DNA from: Candidatus Woesearchaeota archaeon
Lineage (GTDB): Archaea > Nanobdellota > Nanobdellia > Woesearchaeales > UBA12501
Reading direction: 5' to 3'
Assembly (NCBI GenBank): GCA_014729495.1
Contig: WJJV01000048.1
Coordinates: 1-37,271, forward strand
DNA: 37,271 nt
Both the position numbers and the translations under genes were made by a program. Below, piece after piece: positions 17,775-26,389 of this stretch. The notes below the pieces were generated by a model. That model saw only the letters and a program-made list of their open reading frames with translations, was not told the origin of the DNA and searched no databases. Position 1 is the first letter of the stretch, and each line of letters begins with the position of its first letter.

Positions 17775-18452
17775 TCATGCCTCGGAAGTGTTGTTAAACA
17801 TAATATACTTCTTGTACAGCATAAAACCTCCTACAAATAATATCCCCCCTATAAGATTGTTGACAAGATCCATTGATGTGTTCTCCCATGGCCCTTCAGA
17901 AGGGGATGTATCTCCATCTCCGAACTCCAGGAATCCTTCTCCTATACCTAGATAGCTGTATCCCAGATACTCGTTTATCTCATTCATGGCACCGAACCCA
18001 AGCATGCAGAGGAGCAGGACAATGAATATTATGTAATAGCTCCTGAATGACTTCCTAAGGTATGGGAACATAAGGGAGCTGAATGCAAGCGAGAAGAATC
18101 CGAATCCAAAGGAATGGACAATCCAATCATAATGGTATCCAAGCTGAGGAGCTCCGTAAAGAGTTCCAACATAGCCTTCATAAGGGATTATATGATAAAG
18201 CCCGATTATATTGAAGAAAAGGCCAATGCCCAATCCAATAGGCACAAGAGGGCTTACTCCGGCAATAAGATGTATTATAAATCCCAATGAGATCAATGCA
18301 AGAGCAGCTATGAAGTCAAGATGGGGAGGGAAATGTCCATAAATGAATGATCCTGCAAACTGCAAAGCATAGAAAGCAAAGACTATCACAAACAATAATG
18401 AAGTGGAGTCTTTTGCTCTTGAATGTATTCTCTGGATCTGGGAGTTTGCCAT
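17775..18452 (-). CDS. DUF2238/YjdF-like membrane protein
   Basis: Several TM helices with YHYDWIVHSFGFGFF and GAMNEINEYLGYS...WENTSMDLVNNLIGG, as in the YjdF family. Confidence 0.65.
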   Translation of the reverse strand: MANSQIQRIHSRAKDSTSLLFVIVFAFYALQFAGSFIYGHFPPHLDFIAALALISLGFIIHLIAGVSPLVPIGLGIGLFFNIIGLYHIIPYEGYVGTLYGAPQLGYHYDWIVHSFGFGFFSLAFSSLMFPYLRKSFRSYYIIFIVLLLCMLGFGAMNEINEYLGYSYLGIGEGFLEFGDGDTSPSEGPWENTSMDLVNNLIGGILFVGGFMLYKKYIMFNNTSEA

Positions 18453-18513
18453 TGGACTATGATTGTGCTATCCTCTAGAGCTAGTTTGCACAATGTTATA
18501 CAGAATCACCCCT

Positions 18514-19854
18514 TTACTTTGCAGTATGCCCAGCAGTGTCCTTATCAAGAAGATACCACTCCATGGGCTTTCCTAGCACAGACTTGAATATGCCTTTATT
18601 TACATAAAATGTTGTTATGATGCCTACGCTGAATGATGAGAGCAGCATCTTTGCAAGATATCTTGCTTTCTTTGCCCGGTATAATGAGACTATACTGGCG
18701 ATTATGAGGCCTGAAGTGAGGAGTATGTTGATGGTCATTTCAGAGAAGAATCTCGGAAGATCTATCGGTCCTGGCCTGTGGGTCAGAAAGCTTAGAGTTC
18801 CGAAAGTGAATAAAGCGAGTATCATCACAGGAAGCACGTAACCGAATCCTGCAAAGAAGCTCAGCGCCTTTCTCTTGATTGATATTGACCTGTTGATTAT
18901 CAGTGACCCTGCATGCTCTATGTAGGATGATATGACTCCATACGCCCATCTCATCTGCTGTTTGTAGAGGTCTTTTGCCTTATGGGGAACATCGCTATAG
19001 CATTCAAGTTCAGGAAGGTACATAATGCCTTTGTTGTTCTTGTGAAGCCTCAGGGAGTATTCTATATCTTCTGTCAGGCTTCCTGATTTCCATCTTCCAA
19101 GCTTTATCAGATCGCTTTTCTTGACAGCCTCTGCTGATCCGCACAGGGTGCCTGTATTGTGCTTCTTAAGGAATGTCAGCACAATATGATGGAAGACATA
19201 CACTATTGTGGAAGCCAGCACTGTGACATAGTTCTGGTTGAAGTTATTGAAGTTCCATCTTGCCTGCACTGCAGACAGGTTCTTGTTATGCTGGAAAGGC
19301 GCGATTATCCTCTTGAGGAAATCCCTGCCAGGCGTGAAATCAGAATCAAATACTACTATATAGTCCCCTTTTGAATGCTTCAGCATATTATTGAGGTTTC
19401 CTGGCTTGAAACCTATATTCTTCTGCCTCTTGATGACCTTCACTCTTTCATGCAATCCTGCAAACTCAGCAAGCTGACCTGATATGGCCGGATCATCACT
19501 GTCATCTCCTATCAGTACCTCATACCTGTCCTTTGGATAGTCAAAACCAAGGCAGTTTTCTGCGCATCTCAGTGCTATAGACTCATTTCTGGTGGGAATC
19601 TGGATAGTGATGAATGGGGCATTGCTTGAGTCAAAACTTTTCTCTTTATGCCTCTTCCTGGAGAGAACAGCAGACACAGAAAGCACAAGGTACACTGTTG
19701 TTATGAAAACAGTCATACAAAGGAAAACATAGAATATATTGTCAAATATCACATGCATAACATCAAGTATCTCTCTTCCATGAGCTATATTCCACTTGAG
19801 AAAAGAGGAATTAATCTGAATCATCCAGTCAATAACGTCCATGAGCAGTCCCAT
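18514..19854 (-). CDS. Processive family-2 glycosyltransferase (cellulose synthase-like)
   Basis: ITIQIPTRNES, GDDSDD, VFDSDFTPG, SLTEDIEYSLRL, QQMRWAYGV (QxxRW), C-terminal TMs. Confidence 0.85.
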   Translation of the reverse strand: MGLLMDVIDWMIQINSSFLKWNIAHGREILDVMHVIFDNIFYVFLCMTVFITTVYLVLSVSAVLSRKRHKEKSFDSSNAPFITIQIPTRNESIALRCAENCLGFDYPKDRYEVLIGDDSDDPAISGQLAEFAGLHERVKVIKRQKNIGFKPGNLNNMLKHSKGDYIVVFDSDFTPGRDFLKRIIAPFQHNKNLSAVQARWNFNNFNQNYVTVLASTIVYVFHHIVLTFLKKHNTGTLCGSAEAVKKSDLIKLGRWKSGSLTEDIEYSLRLHKNNKGIMYLPELECYSDVPHKAKDLYKQQMRWAYGVISSYIEHAGSLIINRSISIKRKALSFFAGFGYVLPVMILALFTFGTLSFLTHRPGPIDLPRFFSEMTINILLTSGLIIASIVSLYRAKKARYLAKMLLSSFSVGIITTFYVNKGIFKSVLGKPMEWYLLDKDTAGHTAK

Positions 19855-19882
19855 AAAAACCTCTTTTTGTGCCTCTCTTGTG

Positions 19883-21142
19883 TCAGTTTATAAAGTACTT
19901 CCTCTTTAAAAATATTAGCTTTATAAGGCCTATAACTGTGATACTATTTAAAATTATCGTGTAAGGGAAATAGAAGAATATTCCAAATGCATTCTTAAAG
20001 CTGTACCTGTCTCTGAACATATGGATTGCCCTGATTATCAGTGCAGCGCTGATGATTCCTGAAAGCACTCCGAATATGCTGTATATTGATATACCCCACT
20101 CAGGAAGCTTGTATACAACATAGACCGGACCCAGAAGGGAGAACCATCTGAAAAGATACATGAAAAGCATTGTGAAGGTCTCTGTGTTGTATGGCATCCA
20201 GTAGAACACCTGGTATGCTATTATTGGAAAGGATATCACAGCATAGAACGACCACCAGTACTGGTTTATGAACAGGAAGAGTATAGAAGGGCTGGATTTA
20301 GATGAAAAAAGCCTCTTGTTCTTCCATAATGACTGCAGCACACCCATCCACCATCTTGTCCTCTGCTTGAGAAGCTCTGAGAATGTCGCAGGGACTCTCA
20401 CATAGCCGAATGCGTCATGCACATTTATTGTCTTGTACCCTTCTGAATAGAGCTCCAGGCTCATGTCAGCATCCTCTGTGAGAGCATCCTTCTTGAAATA
20501 CCCCACTTTCTCAAGTATCTCCCTCCTGTAGCAGGCAAATGCCCCGAAGAACCAGATGCCTTCATTGAAGAGTGTCGAGAAGCTCTTTCTTATCAGATTG
20601 TTATAGTGATACTCAACATTCTGGAAAAGTGCCCATATCGTGGTAGTGTTGTTTGCGATGCAAGACCCATTTGTTGCCGCTACTTTGCAAGAGGCAAAAG
20701 GAGCTGTCAACTTTTTCAGAGCATTCCTTTCGAGCACTGTATCTGCGTCAACAGTGAATACTATCTCGTTTCTGGAATTCCTTATGCCAAGATTAAGGGC
20801 TTCTGACTTTCCTTTGTGGTCTGCCTTCAGTATCTTCAGATCCTTGAATAGATTTCTGAGGGACTCGGCATTCCTTAATGTGCTGTCTGTGCTTCCATCA
20901 TCTACTATTATGACCTCCATCTTTTCAGAAGGATAAGAAAGCGCATACACTCCTTTTACGCATTCTGATATGTTCTTCTCCTCATTATAGCAAGGGATTA
21001 CAACACTGACAGTGGGTTCGTATGAAAGATCCTCCTGCTTCCTGAGAAACGAGAATATCACAGTCAACAGGACTAGAGAAAGGAATGCGAACAGCCCTGC
21101 AAATATGAAACTTCCAAAGATCATAACCAGATTTTCTGCCAT
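19883..21142 (-). CDS. Processive family-2 glycosyltransferase (hyaluronan/PNAG synthase-like)
   Basis: VSVVIPCYNEEKNI, VDDGSTDST, FTVDADTVL, ALTEDADMSLEL, KQRTRWWMGVLQ, C-terminal TMs. Confidence 0.87.
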   Translation of the reverse strand: MAENLVMIFGSFIFAGLFAFLSLVLLTVIFSFLRKQEDLSYEPTVSVVIPCYNEEKNISECVKGVYALSYPSEKMEVIIVDDGSTDSTLRNAESLRNLFKDLKILKADHKGKSEALNLGIRNSRNEIVFTVDADTVLERNALKKLTAPFASCKVAATNGSCIANNTTTIWALFQNVEYHYNNLIRKSFSTLFNEGIWFFGAFACYRREILEKVGYFKKDALTEDADMSLELYSEGYKTINVHDAFGYVRVPATFSELLKQRTRWWMGVLQSLWKNKRLFSSKSSPSILFLFINQYWWSFYAVISFPIIAYQVFYWMPYNTETFTMLFMYLFRWFSLLGPVYVVYKLPEWGISIYSIFGVLSGIISAALIIRAIHMFRDRYSFKNAFGIFFYFPYTIILNSITVIGLIKLIFLKRKYFIN

Positions 21143-21179
21143 TCTACCTTATCCTGTCTAAATTATTGATTATCATGGA

Positions 21180-21473
21180 TCATTCAATAACAATCCTGCC
21201 AGTGGATGTAAGTATCAATACCCCAAGAGCGATTATGAATGAGATAGCAGCAATAAATACAGATACAGAAGCTAAAACAATCCCGCCATACCTCTCTGGC
21301 TGCTTTATTGAACGATGGATCGCTTTTGACCCGAAGTAGATTGATGCTGGCATGAAAACAAATACATTGAACAGAGGCACCCAGAACAGCATTGCAAATC
21401 CGAGAGATGCCCATGCTAACCTTTTATCTTTCTTTATTTGCTTTTTTCTGTTTGTTCTCTTCGTGCTCACCAT
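21180..21473 (-). CDS. Small DUF4190-like membrane protein
   Basis: 97 aa, two TM segments (LAWASLGFAMLFWVPLFNVFVFMPASIYFGSKAIHRS and VLASVSVFIAAISFIIALGVLIL). Confidence 0.5.
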   Translation of the reverse strand: MVSTKRTNRKKQIKKDKRLAWASLGFAMLFWVPLFNVFVFMPASIYFGSKAIHRSIKQPERYGGIVLASVSVFIAAISFIIALGVLILTSTGRIVIE

Positions 21474-21543
21474 ATTAACCTATCCTACCTCATCTGCAGG
21501 CTAAAGCTTGATCCTGCCATCAATTATTATCAGTTATTATCAG

Positions 21544-22005
21544 TTATTTTGTACCTTTCTGCTTGACCCTAATAGCATCCCCTATAGTGAATTCTGCAGT
21601 CTTTCTCTTGGTGGAAAGAGCCCCTCCTTTCTCATCATATTTCTCAATCAGCCTTATTTTAAAAAAGTTTTCAAGTTTCTTCGCCAGATTGATACTGGGC
21701 TCCATCTGGCCTGACTCTACCTTCTGGATGACTGACTGCTTCTCTGCGATCTTTTTTGCGAGGTCATCCTGGCTTATCCCGGCTTCTTCCCTCTTCTTCC
21801 TTATGATCCTGCTATACTCCGGGACAATGATGTCCAGGGATTCTGGCTTCTGCTCTCTTACTTCCTTTTGCTTTTTGACAAATCTCACAGGACTGGGGAT
21901 TGCCTTTCCGAATTTTGCGCAGCCGCTGCATACATTCAGCTCTGTGCCTTCAACAAGGGCGCGGACAAGCTTGCCCTCTGCACCGCACATATCGCAACTC
22001 GGCAT
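21544..22005 (-). CDS. Archaeal multiprotein bridging factor 1 homolog (zinc ribbon + HTH_XRE)
   Basis: CDMCGAEGKLVRALVEGTELNVCSGCAKFG zinc ribbon plus YSRIIRKKREEAGISQDDLAKKIAEKQSVIQKVESGQMEPS. Confidence 0.9.
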   Translation of the reverse strand: MPSCDMCGAEGKLVRALVEGTELNVCSGCAKFGKAIPSPVRFVKKQKEVREQKPESLDIIVPEYSRIIRKKREEAGISQDDLAKKIAEKQSVIQKVESGQMEPSINLAKKLENFFKIRLIEKYDEKGGALSTKRKTAEFTIGDAIRVKQKGTK

Positions 22006-22010
22006 GTTAT

Positions 22011-22436
22011 TCACTTCCTCTCTCTGTATCCAGTATCTTCCAGCATTGTGAGTATGATATTCCTGTTTTTTGGACCATCAAAATCACATAAAAATATGTC
22101 CTGCCATGTTCCAAGCATAAGCTCGCTGCCTTCTATAGGTATTGATTCACTAGGACCTATGATAGAGGCTTTTATGTGCGCTGCCGCATTATTGTCGACC
22201 TTATCATGCAGCCATCGCCCTTCAGGCACAAGCTTTTCAAGAGCATTGAGGATATCCTTTTTTACATTAGGATCTGCGTTCTCATTGATGGTTATGGCAG
22301 CAGTTGCATGAGGAACATATATGCTGCAGATTCCTCTCTTGATTCCTGAATGTGCAACTACCTCTTTGACCTTGCCTGTTATGTCAACTAGCTCATACTT
22401 TGCTGATGTTGAAATGCTTATTCGCTTCTGCATCAT
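22011..22436 (-). CDS. yjbQ: YjbQ/UPF0047 family protein
   Basis: ICSIYVPHATAAITINENADPNVKKDI...LHDKVDNNAAAHIKASIIGPSESIPIEGSELMLGTWQDIFLCDFDGPKNR. The track start at 22508 lies inside the tRNA gene; ATG 22436 is the realistic start. Confidence 0.88.
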   Translation of the reverse strand: MMQKRISISTSAKYELVDITGKVKEVVAHSGIKRGICSIYVPHATAAITINENADPNVKKDILNALEKLVPEGRWLHDKVDNNAAAHIKASIIGPSESIPIEGSELMLGTWQDIFLCDFDGPKNRNIILTMLEDTGYRERK

Positions 22437-22438
22437 GA

Positions 22439-22557
22439 AGGCGGAGCCGGGATTTGAACCCGGAATCTTCGGGATCCGCAGATCATCGATGATTCCTTTC
22501 ATGATCATCTCATCATCCCGTTGCAGCCGAATGCCTTAGCCGTTTGGCCACTCCGCC
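22439..22557 (-). tRNA. tRNA-Cys (GCA) with an intron of about 47 nt at canonical position 37/38 (about 22474-22520)
   Basis: GGCGGAG-TG-GCCAAACGGCTAAGGC-A-TTCGG-CTGCAA-[47 nt]-C-CCGAA-GATT-CCGGG-TTCAAAT-CCCGG-CTCCGCC-T. All arms pair; U73 fits Cys. Confidence 0.92.
22474..22520 (-). other. tRNA-Cys intron (BHB-type expected)
   Basis: CGGGATGATGAGATGATCATGAAAGGAATCATCGATGATCTGCGGAT between A37 and C38; internally paired GATGAT/ATCATC. Boundaries may shift by 1-2 nt. Confidence 0.8.
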
Positions 22558-22610
22558 AACGCACAAATAATCAAGACCAATAAAGCAGTCATGTATTATT
22601 AGTCGTATTA

Positions 22611-22634
22611 TTAGTTGTCTAAAAAGACAACTAA
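22611..22634. repeat. Perfect 10-bp hairpin between the two tRNA genes
   Basis: TTAGTTGTCT-aaaa-AGACAACTAA; preceded by two copies of TATTATTAGT. Confidence 0.6.
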
Positions 22635-22647
22635 AAAAGACAAAACT

Positions 22648-22669
22648 GCCGGCATTAAGCTTGTCCGGC
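22648..22669 (-). terminator. GC hairpin plus T-rich run downstream of tRNA-Arg
   Basis: GCCGG-12 nt-CCGGC, followed on the minus strand by AGTTTTGTCTTTTTTAG. Confidence 0.4.
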
Positions 22670-22687
22670 GTTTTTGCCTTTATTAAA

Positions 22688-22875
22688 CGGACCCAGAGGG
22701 ACTTCCGAACCTTTTATGACCCTGATGATCATAAGGATATTCGAACCCTCGATCCTCAGCTTGCTTTAGGCTGTTTCAAAACCTTGAAAACAGCCATTAG
22801 AAGGCTGATGCCTTATTTGCCCAGCAATGCGCTTCCTAAGAAGAGCTCATGGCTGCCAGACTAGGCTATGGGTCC
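22688..22875 (-). tRNA. tRNA-Arg (UCU) interrupted by three putative introns (D-loop, anticodon loop 37/38, T-loop)
   Basis: GGACCCA-TA-GCCTAGTCTGG-[about 39]-ATAAGGC-A-TCAGC-CTTCTA-[36]-A-GCTGA-GGATC-GAGGG-TTCGAAT/[about 38]-CCCTC-TGGGTCC-G. Acceptor 7/7, anticodon stem 5/5, T-stem 5/5, D-stem GCC/GGC, G18G19, A21 and G73 all present once the insertions are removed. Confidence 0.88.
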
Positions 22876-22925
22876 GTAAATCAAGAATTGAGAGCTTTTG
22901 TTTATAAATATTATGGCATCGCAGC

Positions 22926-24005
22926 TCATGTAAGCCATGTCTTCTGGTTCTTGAGCTTTTCAGGAAGATACTTGTCTATCACATAGTTCAGATTGTATTT
23001 GGCAAATGCCTGCTGCTCTGCTCTCTTGCCTTGCTTGAGCATGAGCCTGAGAGCCTTCTCCCAGTCCTTGTTCTCATGGACAAAAGGATCATTCTTTATT
23101 CCATCCTTTATCCTCTTTATATCTACCTCTTTAAGAGGGTGTGTAGGAAGCTTATAGTCAAGTATGTCCTGAGGAGTCACTCCTATGAACTTTGCATTGG
23201 GAACGCAGAAGAACTGGTTTATATGGGCAGCATTTCCTGATCCCACCTTTAGTGTCCTGTATATATTGAGGAATCCATAAGGGTCTCCGTCTGTGAATAC
23301 ATAGACCGGAAGCTTCTTCTGGTCACTAAGACGTCTTATGAACCTTCTGCATGCCCTTGTGGGAACACCGCCCATGCTGATAAGTATGCAGTTGGCCTTT
23401 TTCCAGTATCCATGCTTGACAAGCCTCTGGAACATACCTGCTGTCTCTATCGCGAGTATAAATTTTGCATTGGTCTCAAACTTAAGTTCCTCAACTGATG
23501 TGGGCACAGAATATGCTCCTGAACCGAATTTAGTGCAGTCAACCTTTATTGTCTTGCCTGTCTCATCCTTGTCAACAACAACAAGCCTGCCTGCCACAGC
23601 ACCCCCTTTCTCTTCGGGTATGAATCCTAGCTGTTCCCGGTTAACAGATATCATGGCTTCTATATCATCCATGACAGTATCTGATTCTGGCTGTTCCTTG
23701 AACATGGCATCTCCCCAGTTCTTGCTCACATAATACATCTCTCTCTTTGTGGCTATATCATCATTCTCAATTATCTTCTTTGACTCATTCATCATGAGAA
23801 GGGTCTGGGCAAAGGTCTTGATTGTAGACGCCGCCAGCGCTCTCTTCATAGTCTTTCCCTTGAGCTCAAAGTAGCCGTCTTTAGGATTATAGGTTACATT
23901 CTGGAGGGATCTTATGGGCATCTCAAGTAAAGGGGCTTTTTTCTTCACTATGGAATTATGCACATCCTTAGCTATGCTCCTGAGGCTTTTTATGACATCA
24001 CTCAT
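22926..24005 (-). CDS. top6A: DNA topoisomerase VI subunit A
   Basis: [13 protein letters not shown] (Tyr region), [28 protein letters not shown] Toprim motif. Start MSDVIKSL at 24005 overlaps the end of top6B. Confidence 0.94.
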   Translation of the reverse strand: MSDVIKSLRSIAKDVHNSIVKKKAPLLEMPIRSLQNVTYNPKDGYFELKGKTMKRALAASTIKTFAQTLLMMNESKKIIENDDIATKREMYYVSKNWGDAMFKEQPESDTVMDDIEAMISVNREQLGFIPEEKGGAVAGRLVVVDKDETGKTIKVDCTKFGSGAYSVPTSVEELKFETNAKFILAIETAGMFQRLVKHGYWKKANCILISMGGVPTRACRRFIRRLSDQKKLPVYVFTDGDPYGFLNIYRTLKVGSGNAAHINQFFCVPNAKFIGVTPQDILDYKLPTHPLKEVDIKRIKDGIKNDPFVHENKDWEKALRLMLKQGKRAEQQAFAKYNLNYVIDKYLPEKLKNQKTWLT

Positions 24006-25731
24006 TTTCTTCAGCTTCCTCCTCGGTCTTTCCGCTCTCCTCTTTCTCATTTCCTATCCTGGCGAATTCCTCATCATAATCAGCATTCTCCATCTCAACC
24101 TTCTGCAGCTTGCCTCTCTTCTTTTCCAATATCTCCTTCAGGTTGTTCTCTATCTGATCTTCATCACTCTTTTTGAGGTCAAGAATCTGCTGCAATGCCT
24201 GCCCTACATAAGGCATGTACTTCTCTATATAGCTTCTCTTCTTAAGCTCGTCTGAGTATCTCTTCTTCTTTTTTGTGTACTGCGCCAGCTTCCTTCCTGC
24301 TTCCTGCAAAGCGAGCTTTATCTCCTTGATTATCTCAGGATAGTGGGCTATGGCCTCTTTTGCTTCTGAAGTGAATGGGGCCCATACTGAAGCCACATGA
24401 ACAACGATTATTGCAGGCCCCACAGGTATTGAATTCTGGCTCTGGCTAAGCCCGTAGTTCCTCCATAATGTTGATGAGATGGATTCTGTTATAGCGCAGG
24501 CTCCCTGCTGGTAGAGCAGAGGCACCCTGTTTGCGAATCTCATTATCCTGACATGCTTGTCTCCTGGAAGCTCTCCGCCGTATGCGATTGCAGCTTCTAC
24601 CTGGAATGGATTTCCTCTGTATACAGAAGGGGATCTTGTCACAGAGCAATAGAATTCTGCGTTGATCTCTTTCTTTAGTCCTTTCAGAAGCAGCTCCTCG
24701 CCTATGGGGCTGACGCAGTCAGTAGGGGGGGCGATTATCTTAGTGTCTCTTATTGCTGCTATGAGCCTTTCTGCCTGATCCCTGTTAGCGGACTTGGGCT
24801 TTGTGCTTGGAAGCACACCTGCTTTTGAGCATATCTCTTTGGATACTGCAGAACTTACTCTTGAGAATTCATTCATGAAAAAGCTCTGAAGTGTTTTTGC
24901 CTCAGACCATTTCATCATCTTTATGAGCATTCCTATCTCAATACCGTAAGGATGAGGCTTTATCTCTTTTGTATGCTTAGGAAGCTGGTCTGTTGCTCTT
25001 GCGAATATAAGCTGTTCTGCTTTTGGATTTGTGTAGATGATGGTCGCATGAGGATTTACAATAGCTGTCTGCTTGAGATAGTTGTCAACAGACTGCCCTC
25101 CCTGCTGGTATGAAGCCTCAAGGTCAAGCTCAATCCTGGTGCCATGGTCTTTTTTCCATTCCTTTGAGTCCTCTTTGAATATCTCGGGCTTGTTCTTCTG
25201 GGTGTTTATGTGCAGGTCATATGCATGAGCAGGGTCATCAGGAGATATCTTTGATACTATCTTTATTGGTTTGCCTGTTGTCAGCTGTCCGTATAGGGCA
25301 GCTGCGCTTATCCCTATGCCCTGCTGGCCTCTGCTCTGCTTCAGTGTGTGGAACTTTGATCCGTAAAGAAGCTTTGCGAAGATATTTGGCATGTTCTTCT
25401 TTATTATTCCTGGGCCGTTGTCCTCTATTATAATCCTGAACCTGTCATTCTTCATATCAATGAGTTCCACAGAAAGCTCTGGAGCTATATTTGCATCCTC
25501 GCACGCATCAAGACTGTTGTCTACTGCCTCTTTAACTGTGGTAAGCAAGGCTTTCTTCTTGTTGTCAAAACCCAGAAGGTGCCTGTTCTTCTCAAAGAAT
25601 TCTGCTACTGATATCTCTCTGTGCTTTTCTGCCAGCTCATAGGCTATTGGCTTTTTGCTTTCCTCTTTTTTTTCTGACAGCTTTGTCTGCGACTCTTTAG
25701 CCATTTTGGTCATTGGTTTCCTTGAATACAT
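23998..25731 (-). CDS. top6B: DNA topoisomerase VI subunit B
   Basis: GHKL motifs: [47 protein letters not shown], followed by transducer domain. The true start may be MAKESQT, a few codons in. Confidence 0.95.
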   Translation of the reverse strand: MYSRKPMTKMAKESQTKLSEKKEESKKPIAYELAEKHREISVAEFFEKNRHLLGFDNKKKALLTTVKEAVDNSLDACEDANIAPELSVELIDMKNDRFRIIIEDNGPGIIKKNMPNIFAKLLYGSKFHTLKQSRGQQGIGISAAALYGQLTTGKPIKIVSKISPDDPAHAYDLHINTQKNKPEIFKEDSKEWKKDHGTRIELDLEASYQQGGQSVDNYLKQTAIVNPHATIIYTNPKAEQLIFARATDQLPKHTKEIKPHPYGIEIGMLIKMMKWSEAKTLQSFFMNEFSRVSSAVSKEICSKAGVLPSTKPKSANRDQAERLIAAIRDTKIIAPPTDCVSPIGEELLLKGLKKEINAEFYCSVTRSPSVYRGNPFQVEAAIAYGGELPGDKHVRIMRFANRVPLLYQQGACAITESISSTLWRNYGLSQSQNSIPVGPAIIVVHVASVWAPFTSEAKEAIAHYPEIIKEIKLALQEAGRKLAQYTKKKKRYSDELKKRSYIEKYMPYVGQALQQILDLKKSDEDQIENNLKEILEKKRGKLQKVEMENADYDEEFARIGNEKEESGKTEEEAEENE

Positions 25732-26287
25732 CCTGGTCTAAAGCACTTATTTTTAATTCTTTGCTTTTTTTCTCCAGACGCCTGTAGACAGCTGAATGCT
25801 TCGCTCCTGAGATAAGGCTTTCAACTGCCTTTCTTGCAAGATCAGCGTTGAGATGCTTCCCTATAATCGAGACAGTCTTTCCATACACTGATATGCTTGT
25901 TTCAGTTAGGTCCTCTATTGTCTTTCTTGACTTGCCATCTTCCCCGATTATTCTTCCTCTGATTCTCATCAGCTTCTTTTTTGACTTTCCTGCTGTATCA
26001 GAGATGTTGATTATCTCAAGGCAGTAGTCCTGCTTGAGAAGAAGCATGGCAAACTCAGGATTGAATCCCCTGCCTATTGCCTTGATTATCTCTCTTGCTG
26101 AAAGAAGGCCTACAGGCTCCCGTCCGATCACCCTTACATCGCCTTCTTTTGAGTCAATCACAATCCTGGCGTGGGTCTCTTTCTCAATCTGCTTCTTGAT
26201 CTCGCCATCCTTTCCTATGAGCACAGCTACTCTTTCCTTGGGAATCTTCAGATCATAAAAGTAATCCATATCTGGTTGCATATACAA
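25697..26287 (-). CDS. KH-domain RNA-binding protein (Krr1/Dim2/Pno1 family)
   Basis: Two KH domains: [36 protein letters not shown] and [36 protein letters not shown]. Confidence 0.9.
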   Translation of the reverse strand: MYMQPDMDYFYDLKIPKERVAVLIGKDGEIKKQIEKETHARIVIDSKEGDVRVIGREPVGLLSAREIIKAIGRGFNPEFAMLLLKQDYCLEIINISDTAGKSKKKLMRIRGRIIGEDGKSRKTIEDLTETSISVYGKTVSIIGKHLNADLARKAVESLISGAKHSAVYRRLEKKSKELKISALDQDVFKETNDQNG

Positions 26288-26389
26288 AAATCAGAAATCC
26301 TCTATTTTTAAAGCTTTGTAAACAGAAGCTGATGACTTATTATATTTTTTATAAAAACATTTAAAAATAGCAGGATAATAGATATTTGC

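Noticed and set aside
21518-21547. Tandem ATTATCAGTT copies between the DUF4190-like gene and the MBF1 gene.
   Set aside because: Only two short copies in AT-rich DNA; weak evidence of function.
22437-22508. N-terminal extension of yjbQ (MIMKGIIDDLRIPKIPGSNPGSAF).
   Set aside because: It is the translation of the tRNA-Cys intron and 3' exon.
22661-22864. 67-aa plus-strand ORF (MSGVFAFIKRTQRDFRTF...).
   Set aside because: Lies antisense to tRNA-Arg with its introns; no independent support.
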